In this document: positions 23,389 through 34,945 of the stretch, piece by piece
Position numbering within the stretch: the first letter of the stretch is position 1
How the letters are laid out: the number at the start of each line of letters is the position of its first letter
Assembly: GCA_037893225.1 (NCBI GenBank)
Contig: JAZGUH010000026.1
Coordinates: 1,054,001 to 1,118,000 of the forward strand
Length of the DNA: 64,000 nucleotides
Direction of reading: 5' to 3'
From: Hippasteria phrygiana
Taxonomy: Eukaryota; Echinodermata; Asteroidea; Valvatida; Goniasteridae
Position numbers and translations under genes: made by a program
Notes under the pieces: generated by a model
Told to the model about the DNA's origin: nothing
The model's database searches: none
Seen by the model: the letters and a program-made list of their open reading frames with translations, nothing else

Positions 23389-24617
23389 CGCTAGAAATAG
23401 TCACAATTGTGGGCACGCTGTCGCATCAGTTAATGAACTTTTTAGACAAAAAAATATGCAAGCAGAAACCAGATTTGTTTTGGCCTTATCCTTGGTAAAC
23501 CACTTCTGACTTTTCCCATACATGGCGAGCATTTGCCAGCTGATGTTAATCAAGAAACAGTTACTTTCATTTGCCAAAAAAAAATTTAGTTTCAGAATTT
23601 ACCATCAACAAATCTGAAAAACGGTGAGGAATCAAAACTTCAAATGTTTAAGCTTTCTGCAAGTATTTTCCAAGCTGAATGCTTTTGCAACTGAACCGGA
23701 GTGAAACTTTCTATTTAAAATCCTTTCTATCTAAATCCTTTCATTAGATGACATTGAAGTCATAAAACAGTATTCTTGGTATCGGAGTGTACAGAACATC
23801 AACTGGAAAATTCTCAACCATTAAACAAATCTGCAAAACGAGTCAGTCTTTGAGATTCACTTTTAATTTGATTTTAGAGAGCGTTTAGAGAACATTTTTG
23901 AGCTTGAGCTGATGTATTAGTTTAAAATCCCGACAATTAAGACAAAGGCATGAACATTTATCACTCAAGTTACAAAAAGAAACTGGCTTATTTTGATGTA
24001 TCATTTAGTTTTAAATCCCGACAATATAGATCAGAAAGAATGAAAACTTTGATAAAACCTTCGATTTACATTCTGCAAACTGATGTAGGTCTTCATCTTG
24101 ATACTAAAACTGACAACTGATTCGTTTTGCAAGATTTGGTCACAAACAATCACAACGATGAATAAATCACAACAGACACTCAACCCCCTTTTTTTTTTCA
24201 AGCTAAAGGGGAAGGTTGTTTTTAGGTAAGAAAATGGGGGGGGGGGGGGGGGTTTCTTAAAGTTTCCTTTTTTTCATCAAAGTGTTTTTTTCATCTTTCT
24301 AGAATTGTAAAAATGTCGGCCTTTTTGTGGTTTCAGTCTTGAATTTCAGCATCGTTGAGTAGTTTCTCGATAGCAGCAAAAAAGAGCACTTGTGAAAAAG
24401 GTATTGGAAAGAGTTCCATATCCGGCTATTACTTGGACCTCATGCACAAAGTCTATGGGCAATGAGAAGAAAAGGTATTTAAGAAAAATTGTTCAAATGC
24501 ATGAAGTAAATTGTGTTCACTGAAAGATGGATTTATTGGGGGAAACTTGTTGCCTGTATCTCGAACTAATTTTTATTTTTAATCTCGTTTTGTCATCAGG
24601 TAGTGGTTGAGCTGGGT
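23389..24617 (+). repeat. Third copy of part of the giant palindrome arm
   Basis: Matches the left arm from about 430 to 1740 in the same orientation, with indels: shared landmarks are GGGCACGCTGTCGCATCAGTT, 'acagttactttcatttgc', 'caaatctgcaaaacgagtca' and a closing 'tcatcaggt-gttgag'. Only one arm is present, so this is a truncated or solo copy. Confidence 0.85.
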
Positions 24618-24633
24618 TGTTTGGTTGTTCCTC

Positions 24634-25690
24634 AAATTAGGTCAAAAGAGGGCAGCAAACAAATTATAAAGCTATAAATATATTTCCACCAACAGAGGGA
24701 GACAAACATTTAAATCGAGTTCCCTGTTCTTGCGCCCGAACGAGGGAACGCGACCCACGAACACTGCACTCAGAACAAGATCACACACCACCTACCAGTC
24801 GGGGTTTACAAGAACATGACGTAATATGACGCGACGTAGAAGATGACCAAAGATGGAGGATGATTTGACGAAGCACTAAAGTCGGTGTAATGTTGCCTAA
24901 AATTCCCTTCCAAACGTTTTAAAAAATAAAGCTTTTTCTGAACAAAGTAGGGGAAAATGCAGTCTAAATATTGTGCTTCCGTAAAAAATGTTTGCGTCTA
25001 AAATTAAGGTTTTGAACGAATGCTTGAAGGAGTTGAATAACGTACATAGGTGCATGCAGCCATTACATTTTGCGTGGTTACCAGCGATAGATGGCGCTCT
25101 TGGCTATCAGACGTTCTTGGCGTTCGAGCGGCCGGAACACGAACGAAGACACGAGTTGTTCTTGAGCAAACAAGAACAACCCGCCTGAACTCGGCCCAAA
25201 AACTTGGTCAAAAGAGGGCAGCAAACAAATTATAAAGCTAAAATAAATTATAAAGCTAAAATATTTCCACCAACAGAGGGAGACAAACATTTAAATCTTG
25301 AAAACTGGGACAAATTTGGTCAAAAGAGGGCAGCAAACAATTTATAAGGCTATGAATATTTCCGCCAATAGAGGGAGACAAACATTTAAATCTTGAAAAC
25401 TGGGACAAATTTGGTCAAAAGAGGGCAGCAAACAATTTATAAGACTTTGAATAATTTCGCCAATAGAGGGAGACAAACATTTAAAACCTGAAAACTAGGG
25501 AAAATTTGGTCAAAAGAGGGCAGCAAACAATTTTTGAAGCTACGAATATTTTTGCTAAGAGGAAGACGAACATTTAAATCTTGAAAACTGGACAAATTTG
25601 GTAAAAAGGCCGGGGCAGCAAACAATTTTTAAAGCTTGGAATATCTCTTCCAATAGAGGGAGACAGACATTTCAATCGTAACAAATTTGA
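24634..25690 (+). repeat. About 95-bp tandem repeat, interrupted
   Basis: Copies beginning GGTCAAAAGAGGGCAGCAAA start near 24639, 25206, 25318, 25413, 25508 and 25600 (spacing 112, 95, 95, 92). Each contains 'agagggagacaaacattt'. The first copy is separated from the rest by the insertion at about 24716-25190. Confidence 0.88.
24716..25190. mobile_element. Probable insertion within the 95-bp array
   Basis: Sequence that breaks the array. Its ends GAGTTCCCTGTTCTTG and CAAGAACAACCCGCCTGAACTC are partly reverse-complementary. A 66-codon plus frame (24988-25188) lies inside, unrecognised. Element class unknown. Confidence 0.5.
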
Positions 25691-27816
25691 ATACATTTTC
25701 AGTCATGAAAGTGAACTGGCAGGAGCGGCTTAATTCCGGAATACCATACTGGTGCTCTACCAACACAACTTGGGTGGGAAGCGACATTGTGGGGATCACT
25801 CATAATGAGGATACAACGTTTTAACTCGAACAGACTCTAGCTCAGTATTCTTCTACAAAAAGTTGTTTTCGTAAATTGTTTTCGTCTTAAACAATTCAGG
25901 GTCAGTGAAAAAGAGAGAGAAAATATTTTTGAGAGTGATAAGCATACATGAAGTGCATGCAAACAGTATTGATTCAACCACCTTGCCCTGGCTGCCTAAG
26001 ACGAGGCATGTCAAGCGCATCGTTATTCATTTCCGATAATGTCCGGTATGCGAAACAAAACGGCTAGTAAAAGCTCACTTTTCTAACGCAAAAATTTAAT
26101 GTTTGGGGCTGATATTACCAAACTTGTTAGAAAACTACTTATTCAACATTTTCCCGAGGTTTTAGGAATGTACCTTCATTGGAAGTACTTTAATTAAGTT
26201 GTAATACTTCGCGAAGCGATGCGCAACTTCCGATTGTCGCAAAATGGCGGAGTGCACTCCTTCTCACAAAACTCAATAAAAAGTTGTGATGGCGCCACCA
26301 ATTGGCAACAAATTTGGTGTCAATGGAAAGCTTAGGACGCATGCGCATTAAATCCGATGTCGTTTTGGAGGTCTTGGGGGGTTATAGTCTGCTAATTGTA
26401 AGTTTCATTCTTCAGACACAGTTTTGACGTTAATTAATTCTGTTTTTTCAATAAACGAGCCTAAAATTGGTTTTTCCAATGTTTCTTACTCATATAACTG
26501 CCAAAATTACTTGCTATTTTTGATACCATCATCGCTAAATGAGCCAATCCCCCAATGAATAAAAGCTAAAAAGGAACACTTCGCGGGTTGCGCGCGCGCG
26601 GTGATGGATCGTGTGCGTACACGCATGCAAGCTCACCGGACACAATGGCCAACAATACAGATTAAAATAGAGGGCGTAATGGTAGTCATTGTAAGAGCCG
26701 ATATATGTGTAGTGTAGGAGTGCTGTCACTCATTTTGGCTCTTCAAATTATCACTGTTACTTCTGTTGATTGAATTTTTTTCGGATTTTTTTTTTCGGAT
26801 TTTTTTTTTTTGACTGACAAAAGTAACTGATTGTTTTAAAAGATTTACAGGATTGTTTGCTGAATCGCCATTATATTAACAGCATTTTAATTTCACTTTT
26901 GTGGGGTCCTTTTGTAACAAGATTTTGTTTTGGCTGTTTATTGCTACTGTTTTAATTGATGTTATAATTTGAAAGCTTTGCAAATTTTAGCAAGATACTA
27001 CGTCATTTTCTCAGAATTTTCAATCAAATTTGTATTGTCTTTAGCTAAAAAGTTCACTTTTGGTGCATTTAATTGCAAATATAACCTCAGAATTGGATTC
27101 AGCACCTAAAAATACCCCAATAAAGTTTGTTTACTGCTCGGATGAATGAGAAACGTGGATTTTGTGTCTCGCCTCATGCATAATTAATGAGCCTCATGAA
27201 TATTAATGAGCTGAAATTATGTTTTATTGTTTAATTAGTCTTTTAATTTATTTTGTTTACCAAATTTATAATTACTTTCTTTTCCAGTGTACATTTTAAT
27301 TACTGCCAAGGTTTCATTGACTAAGGGCCTTTCACATGGAAAATACAGCAGAATGAATATATAATTAAGGGGACTTAGTCTTTTTTCACCGGACCATGCA
27401 TACACCAAAGAACATAATGGACAATGGACCATTTTCATCATTAAATATTTTTTAATTAAAAAGTGTAAGAACATTTGTAAACCAATTTATGTGAAGAAAT
27501 GACACTATATTTCTGAAATAAAAATGCATTATGCCTATCTTATGCCTTATTTTTTCTTTAGAAAGGCTCAAAAATGGCTTTTTATTACAAATCTGAAATT
27601 ATCGAATTTGAATCTGAAATATGCGTCAATTTTTCAACGTTAAAATTAATCTATCTCAAGAACCGCTTGTCCGATTTCCATGATTCAAAAATTGTTTTTC
27701 TTCTTTTGATGAGAACTGTTCAAAAATGTCATAAAAATAGATGTGTTATCTGTTTACAATTTTGGCCTGACATGCGTCTGACAAACATATTACTCAACAT
27801 ACTTTTTTGGTGAATT
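25691..27816. other. No gene seen; degenerate SINE
   Basis: 25716-25790 (GGCAGGAGCGG, then 'ctctaccaa') is a decayed minus-strand tRNA-SINE. A short GC alternation (GCGCGCGCGC) is at 26590-26600. None of the ORFs of 60-80 codons has support. Confidence 0.4.
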
Positions 27817-27948
27817 GGGCCCGTTTGTTTCACACGAATCCGGATCGTGATCAGTGATCTTTACGTTCGTTCTCATACCAGATAGATTGAGCAAACCAGC
27901 GGCTAGATTACTGATCGCGATCCAGATTCGTGTGAAACAAACAGGCCC
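27817..27948. mobile_element. 132-bp MITE
   Basis: Ends GGGCCCGTTTGTTTCACACG and its near-perfect complement (27929-27948) form arms of about 45 bases with a 40-base centre. No coding capacity. No clear target duplication, so superfamily open. Confidence 0.88.
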
Positions 27949-28054
27949 TATAAGGCGGCATGCTTGAAACAGCTAAGTTACCTAGCGACAGGAGGGGTGT
28001 TAACTATAAGTTACCCCTTGGAGCCTTTATATTATATTAATGGCTCCCAATTTA

Positions 28055-28221
28055 AAGGCATCTGATCCACCAATTGGGGGGACCAATTGGGGGATCTGTA
28101 TCCTGGTCTTTAGGTGGATCAAGAAAGGTGGATCAGATCCTGATCCACCTTATAACGGTTAGCGTTCCCACTAACACAATTGCAGGATCTGATCCACCAA
28201 TTGGGGGATCTAGTGGGAACG
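28055..28221. repeat. GATCTGATCCACCAATTGGGGG repeats and a 59-bp inverted-repeat element
   Basis: GATCCACCAATTGGGG-type words occur at about 28066 and 28193 with shorter forms between. 28163-28221 is bounded by perfect inverted repeats CGTTCCCACTA / TAGTGGGAACG. Likely two related miniature elements side by side. Confidence 0.65.
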
Positions 28222-28817
28222 GGGTCGAAGTCTTGCCCAATCAATTGATCTTTAATAAGGCTATATGTTTAGCAGATAAGGGTTTATCATGAATAAATAA
28301 CGGACAAAGCAAATTCAATTGTCAGCTGTGCATTATTTACATTGATTTATTTTGATATACAAATTTACAATAAAAAATACGTAAGGAAGAACATTTTTAC
28401 TCAATTCAAACAGCATGATATAGTACCTTTAGTTACTAAAAGGAGGGGGGAGGTTCCCCTGCCTGTAGTTTTTCTAGTAAGTATCACCCTGCAGTTTTGT
28501 CATACTGAGCCTAATTTTCCCGTTTATGTCTTGGGCACATCTTGACTCCAAATATATAAAAATCAGTCATGCGGTTCCCACGCGATGCAATAAACTTGGT
28601 CATGATTTGTGGGGTTTGTGCATCACTGTGTCCTGTGCATGCCTGGAGAACAATATTCATTGTGTGGCCGTTCTGCATGCATCTCTGTATTCCAGAACCA
28701 TCAACTACAAGAACATTGCTTTATGTGGTTTACCGAAGGCGCATTCAGATGGTGCATTCATCTCACTCAGCCTTGAACATTGTTGAGATCAACTAAGGGA
28801 ATAAATATGTGCTGGGC

Positions 28818-28843
28818 CGGTTTTAAACGTACGTTTAAAACCG
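28818..28843. repeat. Perfect 26-bp palindrome
   Basis: Each 13-base half, CGGTTTTAAACGT, is followed by its exact reverse complement with no loop. Related 'gtttaaacacggc' words recur at 29213-29265, so the stretch 28810-29280 may be one decayed foldback element. Confidence 0.85.
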
Positions 28844-28844
28844 C

Positions 28845-29400
28845 CTTGGGGCCTGGGCGCTTGATAATGACCCGAGCAAAAACCACCGAAAATTATAAAT
28901 TTCCAATGATTTTGTTTAATTTGTTTTACCTTGGTTTGTAAAACACCCCTTCAGCTATTTAATGGTTCGTGCCACGCGCGAGTAGTGGTAAACATGTCCT
29001 TATATGGAAATTGACGCGCGCGCAACGCGCTCGCCAGGTGGTGCAGAACGCAGCAGTGCCGGTGTAGCGTGAAATTATGGACTCTAAATACGGACGCATC
29101 GGTAGTATTGCGCTTGCGTTATTAGGAGAGTGACTGGTCGCTCGAGTGTTCAACCAATAAAATGGACCAGATTTTGTAGGACTCTACATTTCATGTGACA
29201 CCGGAAAAAATGTTTAAAACCGAGCCGTGTTTAAACAACTTCCAGCCGTGTTTAAGCAACCGTTTAAACACACCCACGTGACAGGCTCTCGACCAATAGG
29301 GATAGTGAAACTCGCTGAGGCATTTATGAATGTTTGTTAAAGAATTGAAATCAGTACGAATGCAAATAGCCATACTAAAGCTATATTTAATTTGATACCC
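28845..29400. other. No gene seen
   Basis: Apart from the TTTAAAC words noted nearby, nothing supported. Confidence 0.4.
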
Positions 29401-29401
29401 T

Positions 29402-29569
29402 GCACGATATGGGGGAAAAGGGTACCCCCCTTTTATCCCTATATCCTAAGCATACTCCAGATTAATGTTATCTAACACATCCCCCTAGATTTCTGAATAG
29501 AATTCCAGAGATTCAGGGAACACAATGACCAACACAAAAGAGGGGGGTCCCTTTTCCCCCATATCGTGC
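29402..29569. mobile_element. 168-bp inverted-repeat element next to CDC40 3' end
   Basis: GCACGATATGGGGGAAAAGG (29402) mirrors the end at 29569; arms are about 33 bases with three or so differences. Non-coding. Confidence 0.85.
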
Positions 29570-29579
29570 TTCATATGCT

Positions 29580-29951
29580 TAATTTTGAGCTTTCCATAGG
29601 TTTGTGCAGATTTCACTCCACAGTTTGATTTGTCCGTCCCGGCCACAGGTGATAACTTTGGAGGTTTCATGGGGGTGCCAAAGTATGCCAGGACATTTAG
29701 TCCCAAAGATTAATTTGTCTGTCCTGGCCACAGGTGATAACTTTGGAGGTTTTATGGGGGTGCCAAAGTATGCAAGGACATTTAGTCCCAAAGTTTAATT
29801 TGTCCATCCAAACCACAGGTGATAACTTTGGAGGTTTCATGGGGGTGCCACAGTATGCCAGGACATTTAGTCCCAAAGTTTAATTTGTCCGTCCCAGCCA
29901 CAGGTGATAACTTTGGAGGTTTCATGGGGGTGCCAAAGTATGCCAGGACAT
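29580..29951 (-). repeat. 85-bp tandem copies of the CDC40 stop region
   Basis: The word AGGTGATAACTTTGGAGG starts at 29647, 29732, 29817, 29902 and 29987, exactly 85 bases apart. The last is the real terminal exon; the other four are downstream copies. Each unit covers the last 21 codons (ending IKLWD), the stop codon and about 17 bases of 3' flank. One base in three out of step and separated by stops, they cannot extend the protein. One copy has Trp changed to Arg (CGRDG); the farthest copy is the most decayed. Confidence 0.95.
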
Positions 29952-30129
29952 TTAGTCCCAAAGTTTAATTTGTCCGTCCCAGCCACAGGTGATAACTTTG
30001 GAGGTTTCGTGGGGGTGCCAGAGACAGCCGATGCAGACTCCATCGTGGGCTTTGATGCGGCTGTATAGCTTGGTGGATTTCCAGTCCCAGATGTTCAGTT
30101 TGCCATCTGCGTCGCCGGACACCACGTAA
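29952..30129 (-). CDS. cdc40: CDC40/PRPF17 terminal coding exon
   Basis: PRP17/CDC40 is a WD40 splicing factor that joins the spliceosome at the second catalytic step in the nucleus. This exon gives the last 59 residues, opening [17 protein letters not shown] and ending in the invariant-looking [11 protein letters not shown], then TAA at 29952-29954. It holds two WD repeat ends (NIWDW and KLWD). The acceptor is CCGCCTCAG before 30129; the first base completes a codon whose other two bases (AG) end the exon at 30834. Identity to the human protein, as I remember it, is very high. The exon end is the source of the downstream 85-bp tandem array. Confidence 0.95.
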
Positions 30130-30405
30130 CTGAGGCGGCAGAGTGGAAAGAAAGAAAAAAAAGTGGTGAAATGCTTTGCAACATTTGCCAACTGATAGCC
30201 TGCAGTACAACAACAAAATTCTGTCTTGGGTGCGGCCACGATTGAAGGCTGTGTGTGGAACTAAAGAACAATTTAAATTATCTGGAAATGTCATTGCGTG
30301 GCCATTTTTCAAGTGCATGTCTTTATTCCTGTACTTAGTTTGAAACGCGCGTTAGTTGGTGCGTACATTTTGCCCAATGTTATGGAACGAAACCGGGAAG
30401 ATGTA

Positions 30406-30640
30406 TAGAGGAATTTCACATTAGCCCCTTCTGCGCACTTCCGGGTTGAAAGCGAGAATGTCAGTGGCAAACAAAACAACGCTTTTCAGCACATTTATTC
30501 ATGCATGAATTAATCAGGCCATAAAAGGCAGCGCAGGCGCACGATTAGCATAAAGTTGTTTACTGTGACATTGCGATCCTCGTTTTCAAACGCGAAAGTG
30601 CGCAGATCGGCGCTTAACTCGTCGTTGTGGGATTCCTCTA
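30406..30640. mobile_element. 235-bp MITE in a CDC40 intron
   Basis: Ends TAGAGGAAT and ATTCCTCTA, with subterminal arms around 'tctgcgcacttc-gggttgaaa' mirrored by 'tttcaaacgcgaaagtgcgcaga'. If TA is the target duplication it would fit a Tc1/mariner-like origin. A reverse-oriented copy begins at 63905 and runs off the window. Confidence 0.8.
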
Positions 30641-30833
30641 TTGTAATCGTTGGAAAGGACTGTCAAAAAGTATGGATGTGATTTCATGTATGTGTTTCTG
30701 CATACATATGAACATTTCACGTGTTTTGAGTTCAAACACCAACAACCCCATGGCTGGATGCGTGCATGCAGTCGGAGCGACAACGAACCGGCCTTTAGTG
30801 CACTCGTAGTTTTCTAAAGCTCTATATCTGTAC

Positions 30834-30978
30834 CTCATGTCTGGGGAGAAGTCCATCTGACAGGCATAGCCGGCCACCATGTGACCCTTGAAGATCTTCT
30901 TCTTGTTGAGGCGGAAGCGATTGTGAGCGCCATAGATCAGGATCTGGTTGTCCATAGACTGACAGCCAAGCCATTTCC
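30834..30978 (-). CDS. cdc40: CDC40/PRPF17 internal exon
   Basis: Reads [20 protein letters not shown], then [20 protein letters not shown], to DFSPDM: a signature stretch of CDC40 WD repeats 5-6. Acceptor TTATCAG before 30978, donor AG|GTACAG at 30834. Phase agrees on both sides: one base comes from the exon ending 32938 and two bases pass to the terminal exon. Introns on either side are 1959 and 704 bases. Confidence 0.96.
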
Positions 30979-31589
30979 CTGATAACAAAAAAATTATCCA
31001 AAATACAATGTTTAAAATAGTCTGAGTATCAACGGAGCCCAGCCAGGCTCTAATACAAACATCTGATAGCTGCGAGCATGCAGATGTTTTGCCACCTCTC
31101 ACTCTGGAGCTATTGTGAAGTCATTTTTAGCAGCGATGTGATAAAGACTGTTGATTGGTTGATAGTTGTCAACTGATCTTATTGCATTAACTCACATGTC
31201 CGTTAAAGAAAAACGTAGGCACACACAAACGCGCAGAACTTGTCAAAACTGAGTGTGCACATGTGAAATTATTGCTTTGCGATATTGGCAATGTTCTCAA
31301 AAGTCAGCCTGCATGGGTGTGTTTCTTCATGTTTGGGGCTCGTGAAGGAATGTATATACACAGGCGGAGTGCAGGATGCTGTGAAATATTCCTATTTGAA
31401 AAAGCATGATAGTTGACGTCTGCTGATTGGTCATAATCTGGAGGTCAAGAGGCAGTTATCTTTCATAATTAATTGTGGAATATGCACAAATGTCATAGAT
31501 GTTGGCTGCATGAATGTCTGATGTCGACTATGTTCAAAAGGAGTTAACTTCAAAAGAACGAGGTCATTTTGGTCCTGTCACAGATTCTA

Positions 31590-32200
31590 TTCCAAAGAAG
31601 TAGGAATTGGCTACATAAAAAACAAGGTGATCCGCAGATCACACGTGTCGCCTTTTTTTGGGTCACTCCATCAACTTTTCAAATGAGAGCAATTTTACTT
31701 TTTCAGCCTATTTTACCACTTGAATGAAATAATCTTTGACATTGATATGTTACCTTTAACATCAACATCACATAAATGTTTCCATGTTGGACCAATTGGC
31801 TCAAGTTGGTTTGGACTTCAACTTTTCAAATTCATGAGACTAATTTTACATTTTAAGCCTATTATATAATGTGACCTCAAATGACCTTTGACCTCAGTAA
31901 GTGAAATTATACATCACCATCATGACCCAAGTTTGATTGTAATTGGAATTAAAACGTTTCATGGCAGACCAAATTTTTCCGAAACTAAACAAAATGCAAC
32001 ATACATAATGACATTCTAATGACCCCGACATAACCTTTGACCTCAGCATTCCGAAGAAGAATTGCATCTTCCCACCCAAGGGTCACTGCATATAAGTTTC
32101 ATTAAAATCCATGAACGCATGTAGAATGTTAACCTAAAACTTTATACGGGGATACGGAGCCATGGTCATACAGAATTTAGGACTGGTAAGTGTTACCCTA
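31590..32200. repeat. Probable dispersed non-coding repeat in a CDC40 intron
   Basis: The segment has repeated 'tgacctttgacctc' words (31878-31893, 32035-32046) and a start, 'ccaaagaagtaggaattggctac', which recurs at 33478-33500. It looks like an old interspersed element, but I cannot set its ends or class. Confidence 0.4.
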
Positions 32201-32463
32201 AAACATTCATTTAGGTGACACAAAAACCAAAATGCTATTCCAATTCCACTATTGGAGCAGAGTTGAGTAGAAAATAACCTTTTGTGGTTGCGACGTCATC
32301 GGTGGTCAAATATTGCCTGGCACACCCCTGCACGCCAATACACAGTGAGTTTTGTACATGGCGACAGTCATCAGGGTTAATATGACAAGTAATGGTTTTG
32401 TTGGGCATGATCAGGGGGATCTGTGCGATCATGCAATTGCACTGCGCAGTCTCCCGATCTATC

Positions 32464-32540
32464 GTTCACGCAAGCATCAGATGATCACGCAAGCATCAGA
32501 TGATCACGCAAGCATCAGATGATCGCGCAAGCATCAATGG
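32464..32540 (+). repeat. 19-bp tandem repeat, four copies
   Basis: Copies of GATCACGCAAGCATCAGAT, the last with GCG for ACG, followed by a degenerate fifth. The next 250 bases are rich in GATCG and GCAATC words on both strands (32560-32830), suggesting older related material. Confidence 0.92.
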
Positions 32541-32937
32541 ATCACACAAACATCTTGCAATATCGACCGATGGCGCAGGGCACTTCCTGCCTGTGTGATC
32601 GGTCGATCGCGACCTTGTTCCTTCTCAATTGACCAATCGTGTAAACCCATTCCTGCATGCTCTGCTGATCGTGCAATTTTTGCAATACGCAATCGGCAGA
32701 TCGCCCAGCAAAACTGCCCTGCGCAATCGGTAGATTGCACAAAATCAACCAATGTTTGCTGATATATCGTGTGAAAGCGCAGCACAATCCCACAGATCCA
32801 GCGATTGCACCCAACATTTTCACTTCCGATGGCATACGTCACAGCCGTAAAAGGGTAGTTTTTGTGGACCGGGCACGCCCCATGATTTTTTTCAGTTCAA
32901 TTTTTGTCCTGAATAGTTACGCTGATAAATATCTTAC

Positions 32938-33148
32938 CATTATGACTGAGTGATACACTGGGCATGGAATGCATGGAGGGGTCAGCGATGTACTTGTAGT
33001 CCACAGGGATGTCCCATTCCCAGACTCTCATGCTCTTATCATCCGATGTCGACACGAACCGCCGGCCTTGGTCCACGAATGTAATTGTGTTGACCGCTCC
33101 AAGGTGTCTGTCGTATTCCTGAACGATCTGGTCCATGCGCATGTCCCA
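32938..33148 (-). CDS. cdc40: CDC40/PRPF17 internal exon
   Basis: A 211-base exon from [20 protein letters not shown] through [20 protein letters not shown] to SLSHNG. It contains the DDKSxRVWEWD repeat end that is diagnostic for the CDC40 WD40 domain. Acceptor TTTTCACAAACAG before 33148; donor AATG|GTAAG at 32938. It starts on a codon boundary, matching the preceding exon, and leaves one base for the next. Confidence 0.97.
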
Positions 33149-33651
33149 CTGTTTGTGAAAAGAGTACCAAATTCTTGAATTCCTAAACAAAAACCCACTA
33201 CCAAAATTCAAATGTTATTTGATTTGATCCCCTCCAGCAGGCTTAGGAAACATTTTTTAAGTTGACTCCGACTCCAACCAGGAATAACCTGTAATGAACG
33301 AAACGGACGTCAGTAGCACATCCTCCGAGTCCTTGCAGCATTGTGATTAATTTAATGGATGAAACAGCAAGCTTCTGTGAAATGCCGTGCAGTATTTTCA
33401 GGGAATCAGCAATGTTTCAATCTGTTCTTTCATGTCGGTGAGTTACAGAATCGTAGGGTGGTACCTGGGATCTACTCCAAAGAAGCAAAAATTGGCTACT
33501 TCAAGGAGTCGACTCTTAAAAAAAAGTGAAAATCACAATTCCGATTTCAATATAGAGTCCAGTAGAGTTAACTCCTGCACATAGTCACCCAAGCCTACCC
33601 TCTAGCAACTTTTGTAAAAAATGAGTTCAAGGTACCCTGCAATAGGATATT

Positions 33652-34099
33652 TGTGACCCACTCTGCAAAAAGGGCACATAAGTCGCTGTATGCTTTTACG
33701 AATTATGGGCCGTTCAATGTGAAGAGGGTGAAACATTCTTCAAACAAGTGATTTTGAAGGGAGGGAATTTTTTGCATCTTTGATACCTATATTATTCTAT
33801 TTCATAACCAAAATCTTTGATTTCAGTGAATAAAGTTGGAAAAAGAATGTGTTTTTGTCGAGTGCTTCCATCTATTGCTTTGCTATTTGCTTTTTTAAAT
33901 GGCTTGTTTCTCCTTAAGTCATTTCAAGAAATTCCTGAAAACAAACATGCAAATTTCCAAATATCTCATGATTGCAAAATGCTAGAGACCTCAGACATAT
34001 ACCATATGAAAGCTTATAAAATGGCCTTTCCAGCTATATATATAAAACACTATTTTCAAATTTTGCAACATAGGTGCCCTTTTTGCAGAGCGGGTCACA
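33652..34099. mobile_element. 448-bp MITE with TGTGACCC ends in a CDC40 intron
   Basis: Left TGTGACCCACTCTGCAAAAA and the mirrored right end (34074-34099) match over about 25 bases with one difference. Same family as 18496-19308, but without that copy's nested insertion, so it serves as the uninterrupted reference. The 138-codon plus frame inside (33817-34233) runs past the element's end and is treated as chance. Confidence 0.9.
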
Positions 34100-34139
34100 T
34101 TTATGATTTGATTATAGGACAGCTTCCTCGCCATATTAA

Positions 34140-34275
34140 GCCCGGTTCATACTTCATGCGAATATGTATGCGAAGCGAATTCGTTATGGTAACGGTGTAC
34201 GTCACAATGAAACTTCAATTGTTAACGTCATGAAATTCGCTTCGCATTCGCATTTGCATGAAGTATGAACCGGGC
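34140..34275. mobile_element. 136-bp MITE flanked by TTAA
   Basis: TTAA (34136-34139), then GCCCGGTTCATACTTCATGC; the mirror image ends at 34275, followed by TTAA (34276-34279). The inner arms around 'gcgaagcgaatt' also pair. TTAA duplications suggest a piggyBac-like (or other TTAA-using) origin. Confidence 0.9.
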
Positions 34276-34743
34276 TTAACTGGGAATTTCCACCTCTTTA
34301 TAGCATTTCTAGGGAGTAATTTCAACATTTTGGTTGTATACTACAACAGCAGTGTCTCCGTAGCTTTGTGAATAAATACCTCAAACTTGTCTACATTTTC
34401 TTAGACTAGTTTCACATTTTATGATAATGTTCATATTTAAACAGCTTGTGTGGACTTTATTACTAGCCAACATTGCTCCAAAACTTTGTCGGTGGGTTAT
34501 TTTGAAGGTTGGATATTAGTGCTGTTCTTATGCTCTTTCCTTGTATCACCAAAACAAACAAAAAAACACTTTTGCACAAACTGAAGAAAGTATTCTACTT
34601 AGAATTGGAAAAACACCAATTTCTTTTCATTTCAAATGAAAAAAAAAATAAAAGCATTTAGATCATATTTTGTAACACATGGTAATATGCGTGCACACAA
34701 GTTGAACTGGACATCAATTGCATGTTTTCCTTTGAGCACTTAC

Positions 34744-34859
34744 TTGAACTATTTTTTTGTCGGACATTCCAGCAACAAAGATGTGTTGTTTGTCTTCTTC
34801 TGGATGGTACTTGACGCAGTAAGGCACCTTGCGATTCGTATGGTGACCCAGACACTGAC
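34744..34859 (-). CDS. cdc40: CDC40/PRPF17 internal exon, most 5' one found
   Basis: A 116-base exon reading QCLGHHTNRKVPYCVKYHPE, then EDKQHIFVAGMSDKKIVQ: the CDC40 'VPYCVKF.P..D..FVAGMSDKKIVQW' segment, WD repeat 3-4. Acceptor GTCACTAG before 34859, donor CAA|GTAAGT at 34744. It expects one codon base from an upstream exon. That exon, and all earlier ones (N-terminal region and first WD repeats, more than half the protein), were not found between here and 64000. Either a very long intron, an exon I missed, or loss by rearrangement. Confidence 0.96.
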
Positions 34860-34945
34860 CTAGTGACAAGAACAAAGACAAGCCAAGAATCAACCATGGG
34901 GAACCATTCTTTCCAAAATCATGAATTTTCAAAGTCAACAAAGAA

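Noticed and set aside
32460..32550. CRISPR-like array
   Set aside because: 19-bp direct repeat without unique spacers, in an animal intron.
33817..34233. 138-residue ORF
   Set aside because: Spans the end of one MITE and into another within a CDC40 intron; chance frame.
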